Positions 19,452 through 27,902 of a DNA stretch of 64,000 bases are shown piece by piece. The notes beneath the pieces were generated by a model, which worked only from the letters and a program-made list of their open reading frames with translations, was not told where the DNA came from and searched no databases. The stretch lies in contig UBZM01000021.1 of the NCBI GenBank assembly GCA_900470095.1, positions 73,535 through 137,534 of the forward strand, read 5' to 3'. The DNA comes from Hyphomicrobiales bacterium. Lineage in GTDB: Bacteria; Pseudomonadota; Alphaproteobacteria; Rhizobiales; Beijerinckiaceae. The stretch's first letter is position 1. The number at the start of each line of letters is the position of its first letter. The translations under genes and the position numbers were made by a program.

Positions 19452-19973
19452 ATGCAGGGGTTTCTGAGCGGGGGCAGGCGCGCGGACGTGCTGCAGGTCT
19501 TGCGGACGGACAGCGGCACGCTCTCCCGGGATTACCTCAAGGCGGCCCGCGCGGTGCTCGAAGAGATCGTCGCAAATCCAGAGGCCATTCTGCGCTTGCC
19601 CTTGGAGCGCAAGCCCGGAAGTTACGCTCGGAACCTTCTCGTGGGCGACGATGGGGTCAGCGTCTGGGCGATGGTCTGGAGCCCCGGCGCAAGCACATCG
19701 ATCCACGATCACCATTGCTCCTGCTGCTTCGGGGTGGTCAGCGGAGCGGTCACCGAAACCTGGTATCGCGCGGTTGACGAAAGCCGTGCCGTCCCCACCC
19801 ACGAGCATGCGCGCATGCCTGGCTTCGTGGGCTGCATGCTGCCCTCAGGTCCCAATATCCATCGCATGCAGAACCTCGGAAGCACGGACGCGATCTCGAT
19901 CCATATCTATGGCTTCGATCATCAACGCCACGCCTCGTCGATCGAGACTGAGTTCACCGTCCTGACGAACTGA
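19452..19973 (+). CDS. Cysteine dioxygenase (type I family)
   Basis: This 173-residue cupin matches bacterial cysteine dioxygenases, which oxidise cysteine to cysteine sulfinate with a 3-His non-haem iron. The iron ligands are visible as His85 and His87 in SIHDHHCSCCFG and a third His at about 137 in PNIHRMQN; the cupin strand is VVSGAVTETWYR. The ATG at 19452 has GAGGGGAG eight bases upstream; in-frame ATGs at 19431 and 19365 are alternatives. The divergent AsnC-type regulator suggests control by sulfur amino acids. A related thiol dioxygenase activity, for example on 3-mercaptopropionate, is not excluded. Confidence 0.85.
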   Translation: MQGFLSGGRRADVLQVLRTDSGTLSRDYLKAARAVLEEIVANPEAILRLPLERKPGSYARNLLVGDDGVSVWAMVWSPGASTSIHDHHCSCCFGVVSGAVTETWYRAVDESRAVPTHEHARMPGFVGCMLPSGPNIHRMQNLGSTDAISIHIYGFDHQRHASSIETEFTVLTN

Positions 19974-20011
19974 GCTACGCTGCAGGGGCGCGTCGGGCAG
20001 GAGTCCGGTGC

Positions 20012-20653
20012 TTATGCCACGCGCCTCGGCCGGCGGACGGCTCTCACCGTGCCACTGTTTCCGCCTCCGCAGAAAAACTGATCGCCGCCATCGGCCTCGA
20101 GCCCCGATACGCCCATGCCGGGCGGCAGATCGAGCGTCTCCAGGACCTCTCCCGTCCGAGGGTCGACCCTTCTCAAGTCGCTCTCGTCACCCTCCCAGGT
20201 GCCGTGCCAGAGTTCCTGGTCGCTCCAGGTGACTCCGGTGACGAAGCGGTTGGAGTCGATGGTGCGAAGAATCGTCCCTGTCTCGGGATCGATCTGATGG
20301 ATTTTGCGTTCCCGATACTGTCCCACCCAGAGCGTTCCTTCGGCCCAGGCGAGCCCCGAGTCGCCGCCTCCGCCGGGAGCAGGGATCGTCGCAAGGACAT
20401 GGCCGGTCTTCGGATCGATCTTCTGGATGCGGCTCTCGGCGAGCTGAAACAGGTGTTGGCCGTCGAAGGCCGTGCCAGCATGTGCTGCGACCCCGATCGA
20501 GCGAATTGTCTGCCCGCTGGCAGGGTCGAGCGCGTTCAGCTTATCGCCGGACGCGAACCAGACGTGCTGGCCATCGAAGGTTACCCCGTGCACCTGGTCG
20601 ACCCCCGGAAAGGGACCATATTCACGGAGAATTTCGGCTGCTGATTTTTCCAT
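20012..20653 (-). CDS. Beta-propeller-like protein of unknown role
   Basis: This 213-residue soluble protein has repeated blades of about 40-45 residues, each with a LW/VWF strand and a KIDPxTGxxLATI-type turn: FDGQHVWFASGDKLNALDP, IQKIDPKTGHVLATI, IHQIDPETGTILRTI and LRRVDPRTGEVLETL. This resembles PQQ/Vgb/glutamine-cyclotransferase-type propellers but is too short for a full six- or seven-blade ring. No signal peptide is seen. It is convergent with the cysteine dioxygenase gene. No enzyme function can be assigned. Confidence 0.7.
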   Translation of the reverse strand: MEKSAAEILREYGPFPGVDQVHGVTFDGQHVWFASGDKLNALDPASGQTIRSIGVAAHAGTAFDGQHLFQLAESRIQKIDPKTGHVLATIPAPGGGGDSGLAWAEGTLWVGQYRERKIHQIDPETGTILRTIDSNRFVTGVTWSDQELWHGTWEGDESDLRRVDPRTGEVLETLDLPPGMGVSGLEADGGDQFFCGGGNSGTVRAVRRPRRVA

Positions 20654-20661
20654 GCCTCATC

Positions 20662-21882
20662 CTAGTCGCTTGGCAGCGGAGCGGGGAGTAACAAGGTTGT
20701 CGTGAAACCTGGCATCGGCGGGGTGATCCAGCGACGCGCCCGTCCGTGACCGAAGGATTGCACCTTTCCGGTTGCCGCAAGCGCATCCAGTGCCCGCTGC
20801 ACGGTTCGCTGGCTCGCACCAAGCGCAAGCGCGAGCGCCGAACTCGACCACGCCTCGCCGTCGGCAACGAAGGCCAGCACGCCTGCGTGCCGCTCCTCGA
20901 CGGGCCGGGCCAGCACGGCGACGTCGCCAGCGTGGTGCGGCGCTAGCGAAAAGCCTTGTTTTGTCGCGGTCAGCCCGGCCAGACCTTGCAGCAATCTGCG
21001 CAGTCGCCCGATTTCGACCCGCAACCGGGCGCGGTGCGATTCGTCGGCCTGCTTCGCTCCGAAGGCCCGCGCGACGAGCATGTCGCGCGACACATCCCTC
21101 GGCCACGCCTCGGCCAGCGTCCGTGCCAGTGCGAACAAGATCGGGCGCGTGGCGAGCGAGACGACCCTATGCGGGTCGTGCACCACATGCCGGCAGGCAT
21201 CCACCACGAGGGCATCTGACGCTTGCAGCGCCTCGACGTCCTCGAGCAGGAGCGGCCGCTCCTCCCCACGCGCGATCAATCGCGCCGCAGTCGTGCGGAG
21301 CAGGAGGGCTGCACTTTCGACCTCTGCTGTCAGTGCCGGGATGCCGGCACGGCGCGCAGCTTGCTCGGCTTGCGCAAGTGCAGCGCGCGCCGCCTTCGTC
21401 CGGAGGCGCCGCATCGCGATTCCCGCGGCCACCAGTTCGTGGACGGTCCGCGATGCGGCGGGAAGGGGCGTTGGGTCGAGTTCGGCAAGCTTGCGCTCGG
21501 CGTCGTCGAGCCGCCCGATCAGCAGGAGCCGGCGGATCTCGAGATGCCGCGCATGGGCGCCGTTCAGCCGGTCACCGTGCTCCTCGAGCGTGGCGCGCGC
21601 GGCGTCGAGCGTTTTCGCAGGCCAGCCGAGGTCGCGCGAGGCAAGCGCGATCTCGGCCTCGGCGACAATGCACCGTGCCCGCGCCACGGCCTCCTTCGGG
21701 CCGAAGGAACGTGCCGCACGCCGCAGGAGACCCTTCGCCCGAACGAGATCGCCGAGCTGTGCCATCGCGATGCCTCGCAGTGCGAGCGCGGGTGCATCGT
21801 CGCGCAGGGCGACCCGGTTCAAGGCGCCGAGGGGATCTCCCGCGGCCAGTGCGCGCGCCGCCGCGGTGATCAGAGAGTCCAT
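20662..21882 (-). CDS. HTH regulatory protein with TPR-like N-terminus, divergent from DUF899
   Basis: This 406-residue protein starts MDSLITAAARALAAGDPLGA. The first half is Ala/Arg/Leu-rich paired helices like TPRs. A middle segment (LATRPILFALARTLAEAWP...HRARLRVEIGRLRRLL) looks like an OmpR/SARP-type winged helix. The C-terminus (SSALALALGASQRTVQRALDALAATGKVQ) is a clear second HTH. The ATG at 21882 is used; the frame stays open far upstream only because it runs antisense to the DUF899 gene. The divergent position suggests that it controls DUF899 and the small gene after it. Confidence 0.78.
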   Translation of the reverse strand: MDSLITAAARALAAGDPLGALNRVALRDDAPALALRGIAMAQLGDLVRAKGLLRRAARSFGPKEAVARARCIVAEAEIALASRDLGWPAKTLDAARATLEEHGDRLNGAHARHLEIRRLLLIGRLDDAERKLAELDPTPLPAASRTVHELVAAGIAMRRLRTKAARAALAQAEQAARRAGIPALTAEVESAALLLRTTAARLIARGEERPLLLEDVEALQASDALVVDACRHVVHDPHRVVSLATRPILFALARTLAEAWPRDVSRDMLVARAFGAKQADESHRARLRVEIGRLRRLLQGLAGLTATKQGFSLAPHHAGDVAVLARPVEERHAGVLAFVADGEAWSSSALALALGASQRTVQRALDALAATGKVQSFGHGRARRWITPPMPGFTTTLLLPAPLPSD

Positions 21883-22011
21883 CGGAATCCCGCCACACTT
21901 GTCACTCCCACCCCTCGATACCCTGTCCCTATCAATCTCATCACCGCCGACCACCCGCCGCTTCGCAAACGGGCGAGTGGCGAAGGTCACCCGGCGACAG
22001 GAGCGACGACA

Positions 22012-22779
22012 ATGACGATACACATCACGGGAACGCGTGAAGAGTGGCTGGCCGCGCGGCTGAGGCTGCTCGAGGACGAAAAGGAGCTGACACGGCGCAG
22101 TGACGATCTGGCGCGGCGGCGCCAGGAACTGCCCTGGGTGCAGGTCGACAAGGAGTACCGCTTCGAGACCGATGAGGGCGGCGTCGCGCTGGCCGATCTG
22201 TTCGGAGGACGTTCGCAGCTCCTCGTCTATCACTTCATGTTCGGGCCCGACTACAAGGCGGGCTGTCCGTCCTGCTCCGCGATCGCGGATGGGTTCAACG
22301 GCATCCACCTGCACCTGGCAAACCATGACGTCAGGCTCACAGCGGTGTCGCGGGCGCCGCTCGCCAAGTTGCAGGACTACAAGCACCGGATGGGCTGGAC
22401 GTTTCCCTGGGCATCCTCGGCTGGCGGCGACTTTAATTATGACTTCAACGTCTCGTTCACCGAGGACGTGCAGCGCGCGGGGGCGATAGACTACAACTAT
22501 CGGCGCAGCGGTTTCGTAATGGACGCACTGCCGGTCACGGGGCCCGTCGCCGACTTCGCGGCCATGTCCGGAACCGATGTGCCGACATATACGCGCGACA
22601 GGCCGGGCATGAGCGCCTTCGTGCGCGACAATGGTGTCGTCTACCACACCTATTCCACCTATGCGCGCGGGGTGGATGGCATCTGGGGCATGTATCCCTG
22701 GCTCGACCGCGCGCCCAAGGGGCGCAACGAGGCCGGTGGCCCCTGGTGGCGCCGCCACGACGAATACGGACAGGGGTGA
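22012..22779 (+). CDS. DUF899 thioredoxin-like family protein
   Basis: This 255-residue protein matches DUF899, a thioredoxin-fold family. It opens with an acidic helix (LLEDEKELTRRSDDLARRRQ), then the strand FGGRSQLLVYHFMFGPDYKAGC with the CPSC motif (GCPSCSAIADGFNGI). It ends with VYHTYSTYARGVDGIWGMYPWLDRAPKGR, typical of the family. The biochemical role is unknown; the CxxC implies redox or peroxide-related chemistry. The ATG at 22012 has AGGAG eight bases upstream. Confidence 0.9.
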   Translation: MTIHITGTREEWLAARLRLLEDEKELTRRSDDLARRRQELPWVQVDKEYRFETDEGGVALADLFGGRSQLLVYHFMFGPDYKAGCPSCSAIADGFNGIHLHLANHDVRLTAVSRAPLAKLQDYKHRMGWTFPWASSAGGDFNYDFNVSFTEDVQRAGAIDYNYRRSGFVMDALPVTGPVADFAAMSGTDVPTYTRDRPGMSAFVRDNGVVYHTYSTYARGVDGIWGMYPWLDRAPKGRNEAGGPWWRRHDEYGQG

Positions 22780-22787
22780 GCGAGGTC

Positions 22788-23087
22788 ATGGCGAACCGTC
22801 AGGACAGCGGCGGTGAGGCGGCTCTCGGCGCAGCCGACTGGCTGTCCCTCGCGGCAGCGCCGACCTTCGCGGTCATGGCGCTGCTCACCAGCGTGAATGG
22901 CGGCGGTCAGTCGGACATCCTCTGCGCGTCCGCTGAGGGCGCGTCCCCGTTGAACGCAATGATGCCGATGTACGTGCTGATGAGCGCCTTCCACACCGCG
23001 CCTTGGCTGAAGCTGATTGCCGGCTGGCGAGCAACGACTTCCGCGTCTGATCCGGCTTTGGGGGGCGACAACAAGGGCATGCCGTAA
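22788..23087 (+). CDS. Small membrane protein following DUF899
   Basis: This 99-residue protein starts at an ATG with GAGG in front, 8 bp after the DUF899 stop. It has two hydrophobic segments (WLSLAAAPTFAVMALLTSV and NAMMPMYVLMSAFHTAPWL) joined by a polar loop with one Cys. No known family could be named with certainty. The tight spacing suggests co-expression with DUF899. Confidence 0.65.
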   Translation: MANRQDSGGEAALGAADWLSLAAAPTFAVMALLTSVNGGGQSDILCASAEGASPLNAMMPMYVLMSAFHTAPWLKLIAGWRATTSASDPALGGDNKGMP

Positions 23088-23438
23088 GGATCGGGGCGGA
23101 CACCGGCCGTAGCTGCGGAGCCAGCCGTTGGGTTGGCGCCTGAGTTCAGTTTTTGACGTCCGTCGCGGATAGGGGGCTCTGCGGGGGGATCTGCTCCTGG
23201 CCTCGGCCCCAAAGCTCTGCTTCCGCGTATCGGTCCCGTGACGCCGCCACCTCACTCGACGCGGTGGTGATCACCCCCTTCGTCGCGGGACCGAACCAGA
23301 TCGTGCTCGCCTCGCTGCGAGAGAAGGACGCTCCACGCGCAAAATGCGGCCGGAAACCTCGGTCATTCCGGTGCATGCAGAGGGCTTGTGCCGGCTGTGC
23401 TGCGTGCGCCGAAGTCCGACGGGGTGCGTTTTCTCGCG
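23088..23438. other. Gene-free stretch
   Basis: These 351 bp lie between the small membrane gene and the convergent outer-membrane gene. Short open frames exist on both strands (the longest credible one on the minus strand is about 76 codons) but none has a ribosome site, a recognisable motif or family resemblance. I see no hairpin of note. Confidence 0.5.
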
Positions 23439-24278
23439 CTATTTCGGGAACAGGAACTGGAGCTGGGCTCGGAGCTGCCAGTCGGCGGCGCCGCTGGGCT
23501 TTGCCACGTTGTAATAGGCTGCGAGCTGCGCGTTGACGGGCTGATGGCCGATCTTGAACACGCGCCCGAAACCGCCTCCGATCGGCACCGTCCAGCGGTC
23601 GCCATGGCCGGTTTCCCAGTTGGCGGTGATGATGGGGGACGAGGTCAGGTACCAGCCGCCGTGGAAATTGTAGTTCACGAAGGGCTGCAGCGTCATCGCG
23701 TTGACCGCGCTGCGATTGCTCTTGCCCGCGAAGGACCAGACATTGTTGACGAGGACGCCGACGACCCAGGGCCCTTCGATCGCCAGGGCGACGAAGGCCG
23801 GGCCCGCCGAGTACTTGCCGCTGGTCAGGGTCTTGTTGGTGCCGGTGGGGAACACGAAGGTCGGGCCGATGCCCCAGATGATGCCGTGCGTCGGCTGCTT
23901 CGGCGAGAAGAAGAAGCTCGGGTTGATGTCGCCGAGGCCGAACTCCCGCTCGCCATTCACCGTCAGGGCCGGTTGCGAGATCACCGGCGTGATCCAGCGC
24001 GTGATCAGGTTCCAGTCCTTGTTCAGCGTGATCGGGATCACGGGCTGGATGTTGAGGACGTTCTGCAGCTGTTTATGCGGCCCGACATTGAAGTTGAAAT
24101 TGTTCTGGAAGGGCAGGCTGATCATGTCGGCAACGGGGTTCTGCGCCGCCTTGGCCAGATCGGCCGTGCTTTTCCCGGGCTCTTCTTGCGCGATCGCGAA
24201 CGAGCTTCCACAACCCGCAAGGATGGCGGCCGCGAGCCTCATTCCCAACCGCCCGTAGCCAGTACGTCGCCCAGCCAT
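23439..24278 (-). CDS. Outer-membrane transporter-like protein ('neuromedin U'-type annotation)
   Basis: This 279-residue protein has a signal peptide (MRLAAAILAGCGSSFAIAQ) and then a beta-rich chain beginning NPVADMISLPFQNNFNFNVGP. It has regular amphipathic strands (IIWGIGPTFVFPTGTNKTL, LQPFVNYNFHGGWYLTSSP) and ends ADWQLRAQLQFLFPK. Proteins of this type are often labelled 'neuromedin U' or transporter in bacterial genomes and belong near the phenol/MetA-type outer-membrane barrels. The label has no functional meaning here. The ATG at 24278 has GGAG upstream. Confidence 0.78.
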   Translation of the reverse strand: MAGRRTGYGRLGMRLAAAILAGCGSSFAIAQEEPGKSTADLAKAAQNPVADMISLPFQNNFNFNVGPHKQLQNVLNIQPVIPITLNKDWNLITRWITPVISQPALTVNGEREFGLGDINPSFFFSPKQPTHGIIWGIGPTFVFPTGTNKTLTSGKYSAGPAFVALAIEGPWVVGVLVNNVWSFAGKSNRSAVNAMTLQPFVNYNFHGGWYLTSSPIITANWETGHGDRWTVPIGGGFGRVFKIGHQPVNAQLAAYYNVAKPSGAADWQLRAQLQFLFPK

Positions 24279-24754
24279 GAGGTGCTCCGTCTGTAATCCA
24301 GACCGTTCACCCTCCAGTGGAACAGAGTTCCCTTCGGCGCGCCAGATTACGTACTGCTCGCCGTGCGCAAACCTGTGCCTGTGTTGCTTGCGTGATACAT
24401 GTCACGAAGCTTGTGGCGAGGATTATCTGTGCCTGCGTCAGTCTTCGATGCGTTAAGGTTGCGAGCCTGTTCGGAGTAAATCCGAACAACGGCGAACCTG
24501 ACGTGATCTTATTCACGAAATTCCGCACGAATTCGTCGAGCCACTCATGAAGCGGGTCGTGTAAAGCAGCGCCGCCAGGTCCATGCCGGCATGCTGGCGA
24601 TCTTGGATTGGAATTTGGCCGGTCAGATTAAGTAAATATGTCACACTCATCGCTGCTGAGCAATTGGTGGCAAGTTGCAGATTGAACGGGAGCAGTCTTC
24701 GACGGATGCTGAGCATGGAATTCTAGAGCATGAGTCGCAAAGAAGGGGATTGCG
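24279..24754. other. Long divergent intergenic region
   Basis: These 476 bp separate two divergently transcribed outer-membrane protein genes. They are richer in A/T than the surroundings, especially around 24600-24650 (AGATTAAGTAAATATG), and contain a perfect 8-bp inverted repeat at 24468-24488. No credible protein gene is seen. The region probably holds both promoters and perhaps an operator. Confidence 0.55.
24468..24488. repeat. Perfect palindrome, possible operator
   Basis: TGTTCGGA (24468-24475), five bases GTAAA, then TCCGAACA (24481-24488). The arms are fully complementary. It lies in the middle of the divergent intergenic region, with no T-run, so an operator is as likely as a hairpin. 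Confidence 0.5.
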
Positions 24755-25648
24755 ATGACACTCAACCACGCGAAGATCTGCGGCGTCACCTTGTCGATGA
24801 TGCTCGGACTCGGCAGCGTCGTGGCGCAGGCCGCCGATCTGCCACCCCCGGCTGCACCCGTAGCGCCCATCATGACCTCGGCATGGGCCTTCCGGTTCAC
24901 GCCCTATGGCTGGCTCACATCGCTCAACGGAAACCAGACGGTGAAGGGGCGAACCGCGAAGGTCGATGCCAGTTTCATCGATGTCGTCGATGCGACACTC
25001 GGAGATGGGGGAACATTGTTTGCCCTGATGGCGGATATCGAGGCCCGCAACGGCCGGTTTTCTCTTCTCGGCAATTTCGTCGGGCTCAAGGTCAGCGTTG
25101 ATCGCAGTGGTGTCAGGACACGCAGTGCGACGCCGGATATCTCGGGTGCGGTCGGCGCGTCCGGCGATGCCAAGACCTCGATGGCTATCCTCGAAGCAGG
25201 GGCTGCTTACGAACTGGCGCGCTACGGATCGGTCAGTTTCGACGTGCTGGCGGGCGCGCGCTACTGGTATCAACGCGCCGATCTCTCCTTCGATCTGGGC
25301 GCGACCGTCGACGTCGGCGATCTCAGCTTCGGGCGCAATGTGGCGATCGCCCGCTCTGGCTCGGTGGATTGGGTCGACGGTTTTGCGGGCGCGCGCATGC
25401 GGATCGGCGTCGCGCCCGGCCAGGAAATCGTCCTGCGCGGCGACCTTGGCGGCGGCGGCAGCAAATTCTCGTGGCAGGGCATCGCTGCTTACAGCTTCGA
25501 TTTCGCCGAGAAGAACGGTGTCACCTATTCAGGCGTCCTCGGTTACCGGGCGCTCTACGCCGACTATGCGCAGGGCGAGGGACGTCGGCGTTACGCGTTC
25601 GACATGTTGATGCATGGCCCGGTTGTCGGGCTCAGCCTGCGGTTCTGA
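24755..25648 (+). CDS. Outer-membrane beta-barrel protein, unknown function
   Basis: This 297-residue protein has a signal peptide (ICGVTLSMMLGLGSVVAQA) and a barrel pattern: FTPYGWLTSLNGN, FSLLGNFVGLKVS, FDVLAGARYWYQRADLSFD and the terminal DMLMHGPVVGLSLRF ending in Phe. The middle strands with a LAGARYW pattern resemble a conserved alphaproteobacterial outer-membrane family of unknown role. The ATG at 24755 has AAGGGGA in front. It is divergent from the other outer-membrane gene and precedes marC by 127 bp. Confidence 0.8.
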   Translation: MTLNHAKICGVTLSMMLGLGSVVAQAADLPPPAAPVAPIMTSAWAFRFTPYGWLTSLNGNQTVKGRTAKVDASFIDVVDATLGDGGTLFALMADIEARNGRFSLLGNFVGLKVSVDRSGVRTRSATPDISGAVGASGDAKTSMAILEAGAAYELARYGSVSFDVLAGARYWYQRADLSFDLGATVDVGDLSFGRNVAIARSGSVDWVDGFAGARMRIGVAPGQEIVLRGDLGGGGSKFSWQGIAAYSFDFAEKNGVTYSGVLGYRALYADYAQGEGRRRYAFDMLMHGPVVGLSLRF

Positions 25649-25775
25649 AGCAAGGCCAGGATACCGGGTCCTGACGGCGGGCGGACGTTGTCGAGGTGAC
25701 AACGCGCGGCAGGGACGCCGATCGGGGGCAACCTCCTGACGACAGGCCTGCGCGTTCACGCAACCGAAAGGGCAG

Positions 25776-26438
25776 ATGCGGATGAGAACCGAGCTTTCTC
25801 TCTTCGTCGGAACCTTCACGACGTTGCTTGCCATCATCAATCCGTTCGAGGTCCTGCCGGTCTACCTCAAGCTCTTGTCGGGCAAGGATAACGCAACGCA
25901 CCGCACGGTCGCCCTGAAAGCCTCTGTCTATGCGCTGTTGCTTTGCTTTTTCTTCTTCATTTTCGGAACCCTCCTGCTGCGGATTTTCGGTGTCCCGCTC
26001 AGCATGGTGCGGGTCGTCGGCGGCATCATCCTGATGAAGATCGGCTTCGAGCTGTTCATGCCGAAGAAATCGGGCGACGATCTGGGCCTCTCGGGCGCCG
26101 ACACCGGCGGGTCGAACATCGCTTTCGTGCCGCTGGCGATGCCGATCATGTTCGGTCCCGGCGGCATCGCCACGATCATCGGGATGACTGCGACGATCAA
26201 GGATTCATCCAAGGAAATCCTCTCGTTCATCGCCATTTCGACGGCAATCGTAGCGACGATGTTCACGACCTATATCTGCCTGATCTATGCCGAGAAGCTC
26301 ACGCAAAGAATCGGCCCCATGGGAATCGACGCGATCACGCGCATTGTCGGGTTCTTCGTCTCAGCGATCGGGGGTGGCCTGATTTTCGACGGCGTGATCG
26401 AAGCCCTGCAAACGCATGGGGTGACCGCTTTGCATTGA
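25776..26438 (+). CDS. MarC/UPF0056 family integral membrane protein
   Basis: This 220-residue protein has six predicted membrane segments. It has the MarC family marks: TLLAIINPFEVLPVYLKLL in TM1, GTLLLRIFGVPLSMVRVVGG in the third segment region and FVPLAMPIMFGPGGIATIIG. Despite the historic name, the family is not shown to cause antibiotic resistance and its substrate is unknown. A second ATG lies six bases downstream. It is convergent with dctD. Confidence 0.9.
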   Translation: MRMRTELSLFVGTFTTLLAIINPFEVLPVYLKLLSGKDNATHRTVALKASVYALLLCFFFFIFGTLLLRIFGVPLSMVRVVGGIILMKIGFELFMPKKSGDDLGLSGADTGGSNIAFVPLAMPIMFGPGGIATIIGMTATIKDSSKEILSFIAISTAIVATMFTTYICLIYAEKLTQRIGPMGIDAITRIVGFFVSAIGGGLIFDGVIEALQTHGVTALH

Positions 26439-26534
26439 GCATGGTCTCCGTCTGCGAAGCGTGCCTTGCTCACCCTGCCTTGCGATGCCGCTCGGTGTTT
26501 CATGGCCGCACACCGACGTGCAGGCGGCCGCGGC

Positions 26535-27902
26535 CTATTCCGGCACGGCGTAAGCCGCGCGGTCGATGCCGTGACGGGCGAGCTTGTCGTAAAAGGTCTT
26601 GCGCGGGATGCCCAGCATCTCGAGGGTTGCGCGGACATCGCCGCGATTGGCTTCCAGCGCCTCGCGGATCAGGTTCGCTTCGATCGCGGTGAGGCGCTCG
26701 GGCAGGCTGGAAGGCACTGCATCCTCGCGCGCCTGCGCAGCCGGCATGTCGCCGGAGAGCCCGAGCGCCACGCGTTCGGCGAAATGGACCAGCTCACGGA
26801 CATTGCCCGTCCAGGCATTCTCGACCAGGTGGCGCTCGACGCTGCGGTCCAGCGCCGGCACCTCGCGCCCGTATTTTCGCGCCGCCCGGGCGAGGAACTG
26901 GGCAAAGAGCAGCGGCACGTCGCGGCGCCGCTCGCGCAGGGGAGGGATCCGCAACGTGACCACGTTGAGCCGGAAGTAGAGATCCTCGCGGAAATCGCCG
27001 CGTTGGGCAGGGTCGCCGAGATCGAGCTTCGTCGCCGCGACGACACGCAGGTCGACCCGGCGCAGGTCGTTGGAGCCGAGCGGCGAGATCTCGCGCATCT
27101 CCAGCACGCGCAGCAGCTTGACCTGCGCCGCGGGCGGCATGCTCTCCAACTCGTCGAGGAAGAGCGTGCCGCCGCTGGAATGCTCGATACGGCCGATCCG
27201 CCTCTTCTGCGCACCCGTGAAGGCGCCGGCTTCGTAGCCGAAGAGCTCGCTCTCGATGACGCTCTCGGGCAGCGCGCCGCAATTCAGGGCGACGAAGGGC
27301 TTGTCGCGGCGGCGACCCAGCCGGTGCAGCAGGTTGGCGACAACCTCCTTGCCCGTGCCGGTTTCGCCCAGAACCAGGACGTCGACATCGACATCTGCGA
27401 GATCGCGAATGGTCTGGCGCAGGCGCAGGATCGCAGGCGCCTCGCCGAGCAGCGCGGTCTCCTCGTCGGAACTGGCGGCAAGTGCGCGCAGGCGCCGGTT
27501 CTCGATGATGAGCGCGCGCTTCTCCACCGCACGGCGCAAGGTTTCGACCAGGCGCTCGGTCGAATAGGGCTTGGCGATGAAATCATAGGCGCCTTCGCTC
27601 ATCGCCTCGACCGCCATGGCAATATCCGCATGACCGGAAATCACGATCACCGGAATGTCCGGATCGAGTGCGCGCAGTTGCCTGGACAAGGCGATGCCGT
27701 CCATGCCTGGCATACGCACATCGGTGACGACGACGCCGGCATAGTCCGGGCCGATACGGTCAAGCGCAGCCCGGGCCGAACCCAGCGGCACCGCACGGAA
27801 GCCCGCGAGGCGCAGAGCCTGGGCATTGGCGTCACGCAGATCGGGATCGTCATCGACGAAGGCGACCTCGATGACACCCTGGGTGCTGTCGGGACCGGTC
27901 AT
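26535..27902 (-). CDS. dctD: Sigma-54-dependent C4-dicarboxylate response regulator DctD
   Basis: The 455-residue NtrC-family activator has a receiver (Asp61 in [10 protein letters not shown]), an AAA+ domain with Walker A GETGTGKE, the sigma-54-contacting GAFTGA loop and [14 protein letters not shown]-terminal Fis-type HTH follows ([20 protein letters not shown]). It is phosphorylated by DctB and activates dctA. Its ATG overlaps the dctB stop by four bases (ATGA), so it is translationally coupled to the kinase. The two DctD-type sites at 29729-29778 and the sigma-54 promoter before dctA confirm the role. Confidence 0.95.
   Translation of the reverse strand: MTGPDSTQGVIEVAFVDDDPDLRDANAQALRLAGFRAVPLGSARAALDRIGPDYAGVVVTDVRMPGMDGIALSRQLRALDPDIPVIVISGHADIAMAVEAMSEGAYDFIAKPYSTERLVETLRRAVEKRALIIENRRLRALAASSDEETALLGEAPAILRLRQTIRDLADVDVDVLVLGETGTGKEVVANLLHRLGRRRDKPFVALNCGALPESVIESELFGYEAGAFTGAQKRRIGRIEHSSGGTLFLDELESMPPAAQVKLLRVLEMREISPLGSNDLRRVDLRVVAATKLDLGDPAQRGDFREDLYFRLNVVTLRIPPLRERRRDVPLLFAQFLARAARKYGREVPALDRSVERHLVENAWTGNVRELVHFAERVALGLSGDMPAAQAREDAVPSSLPERLTAIEANLIREALEANRGDVRATLEMLGIPRKTFYDKLARHGIDRAAYAVPE

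Noticed and set aside
23146..23376. A 76-codon minus-strand frame as a small gene
   Set aside because: There is no ribosome site and no family resemblance, and the composition is like non-coding sequence.
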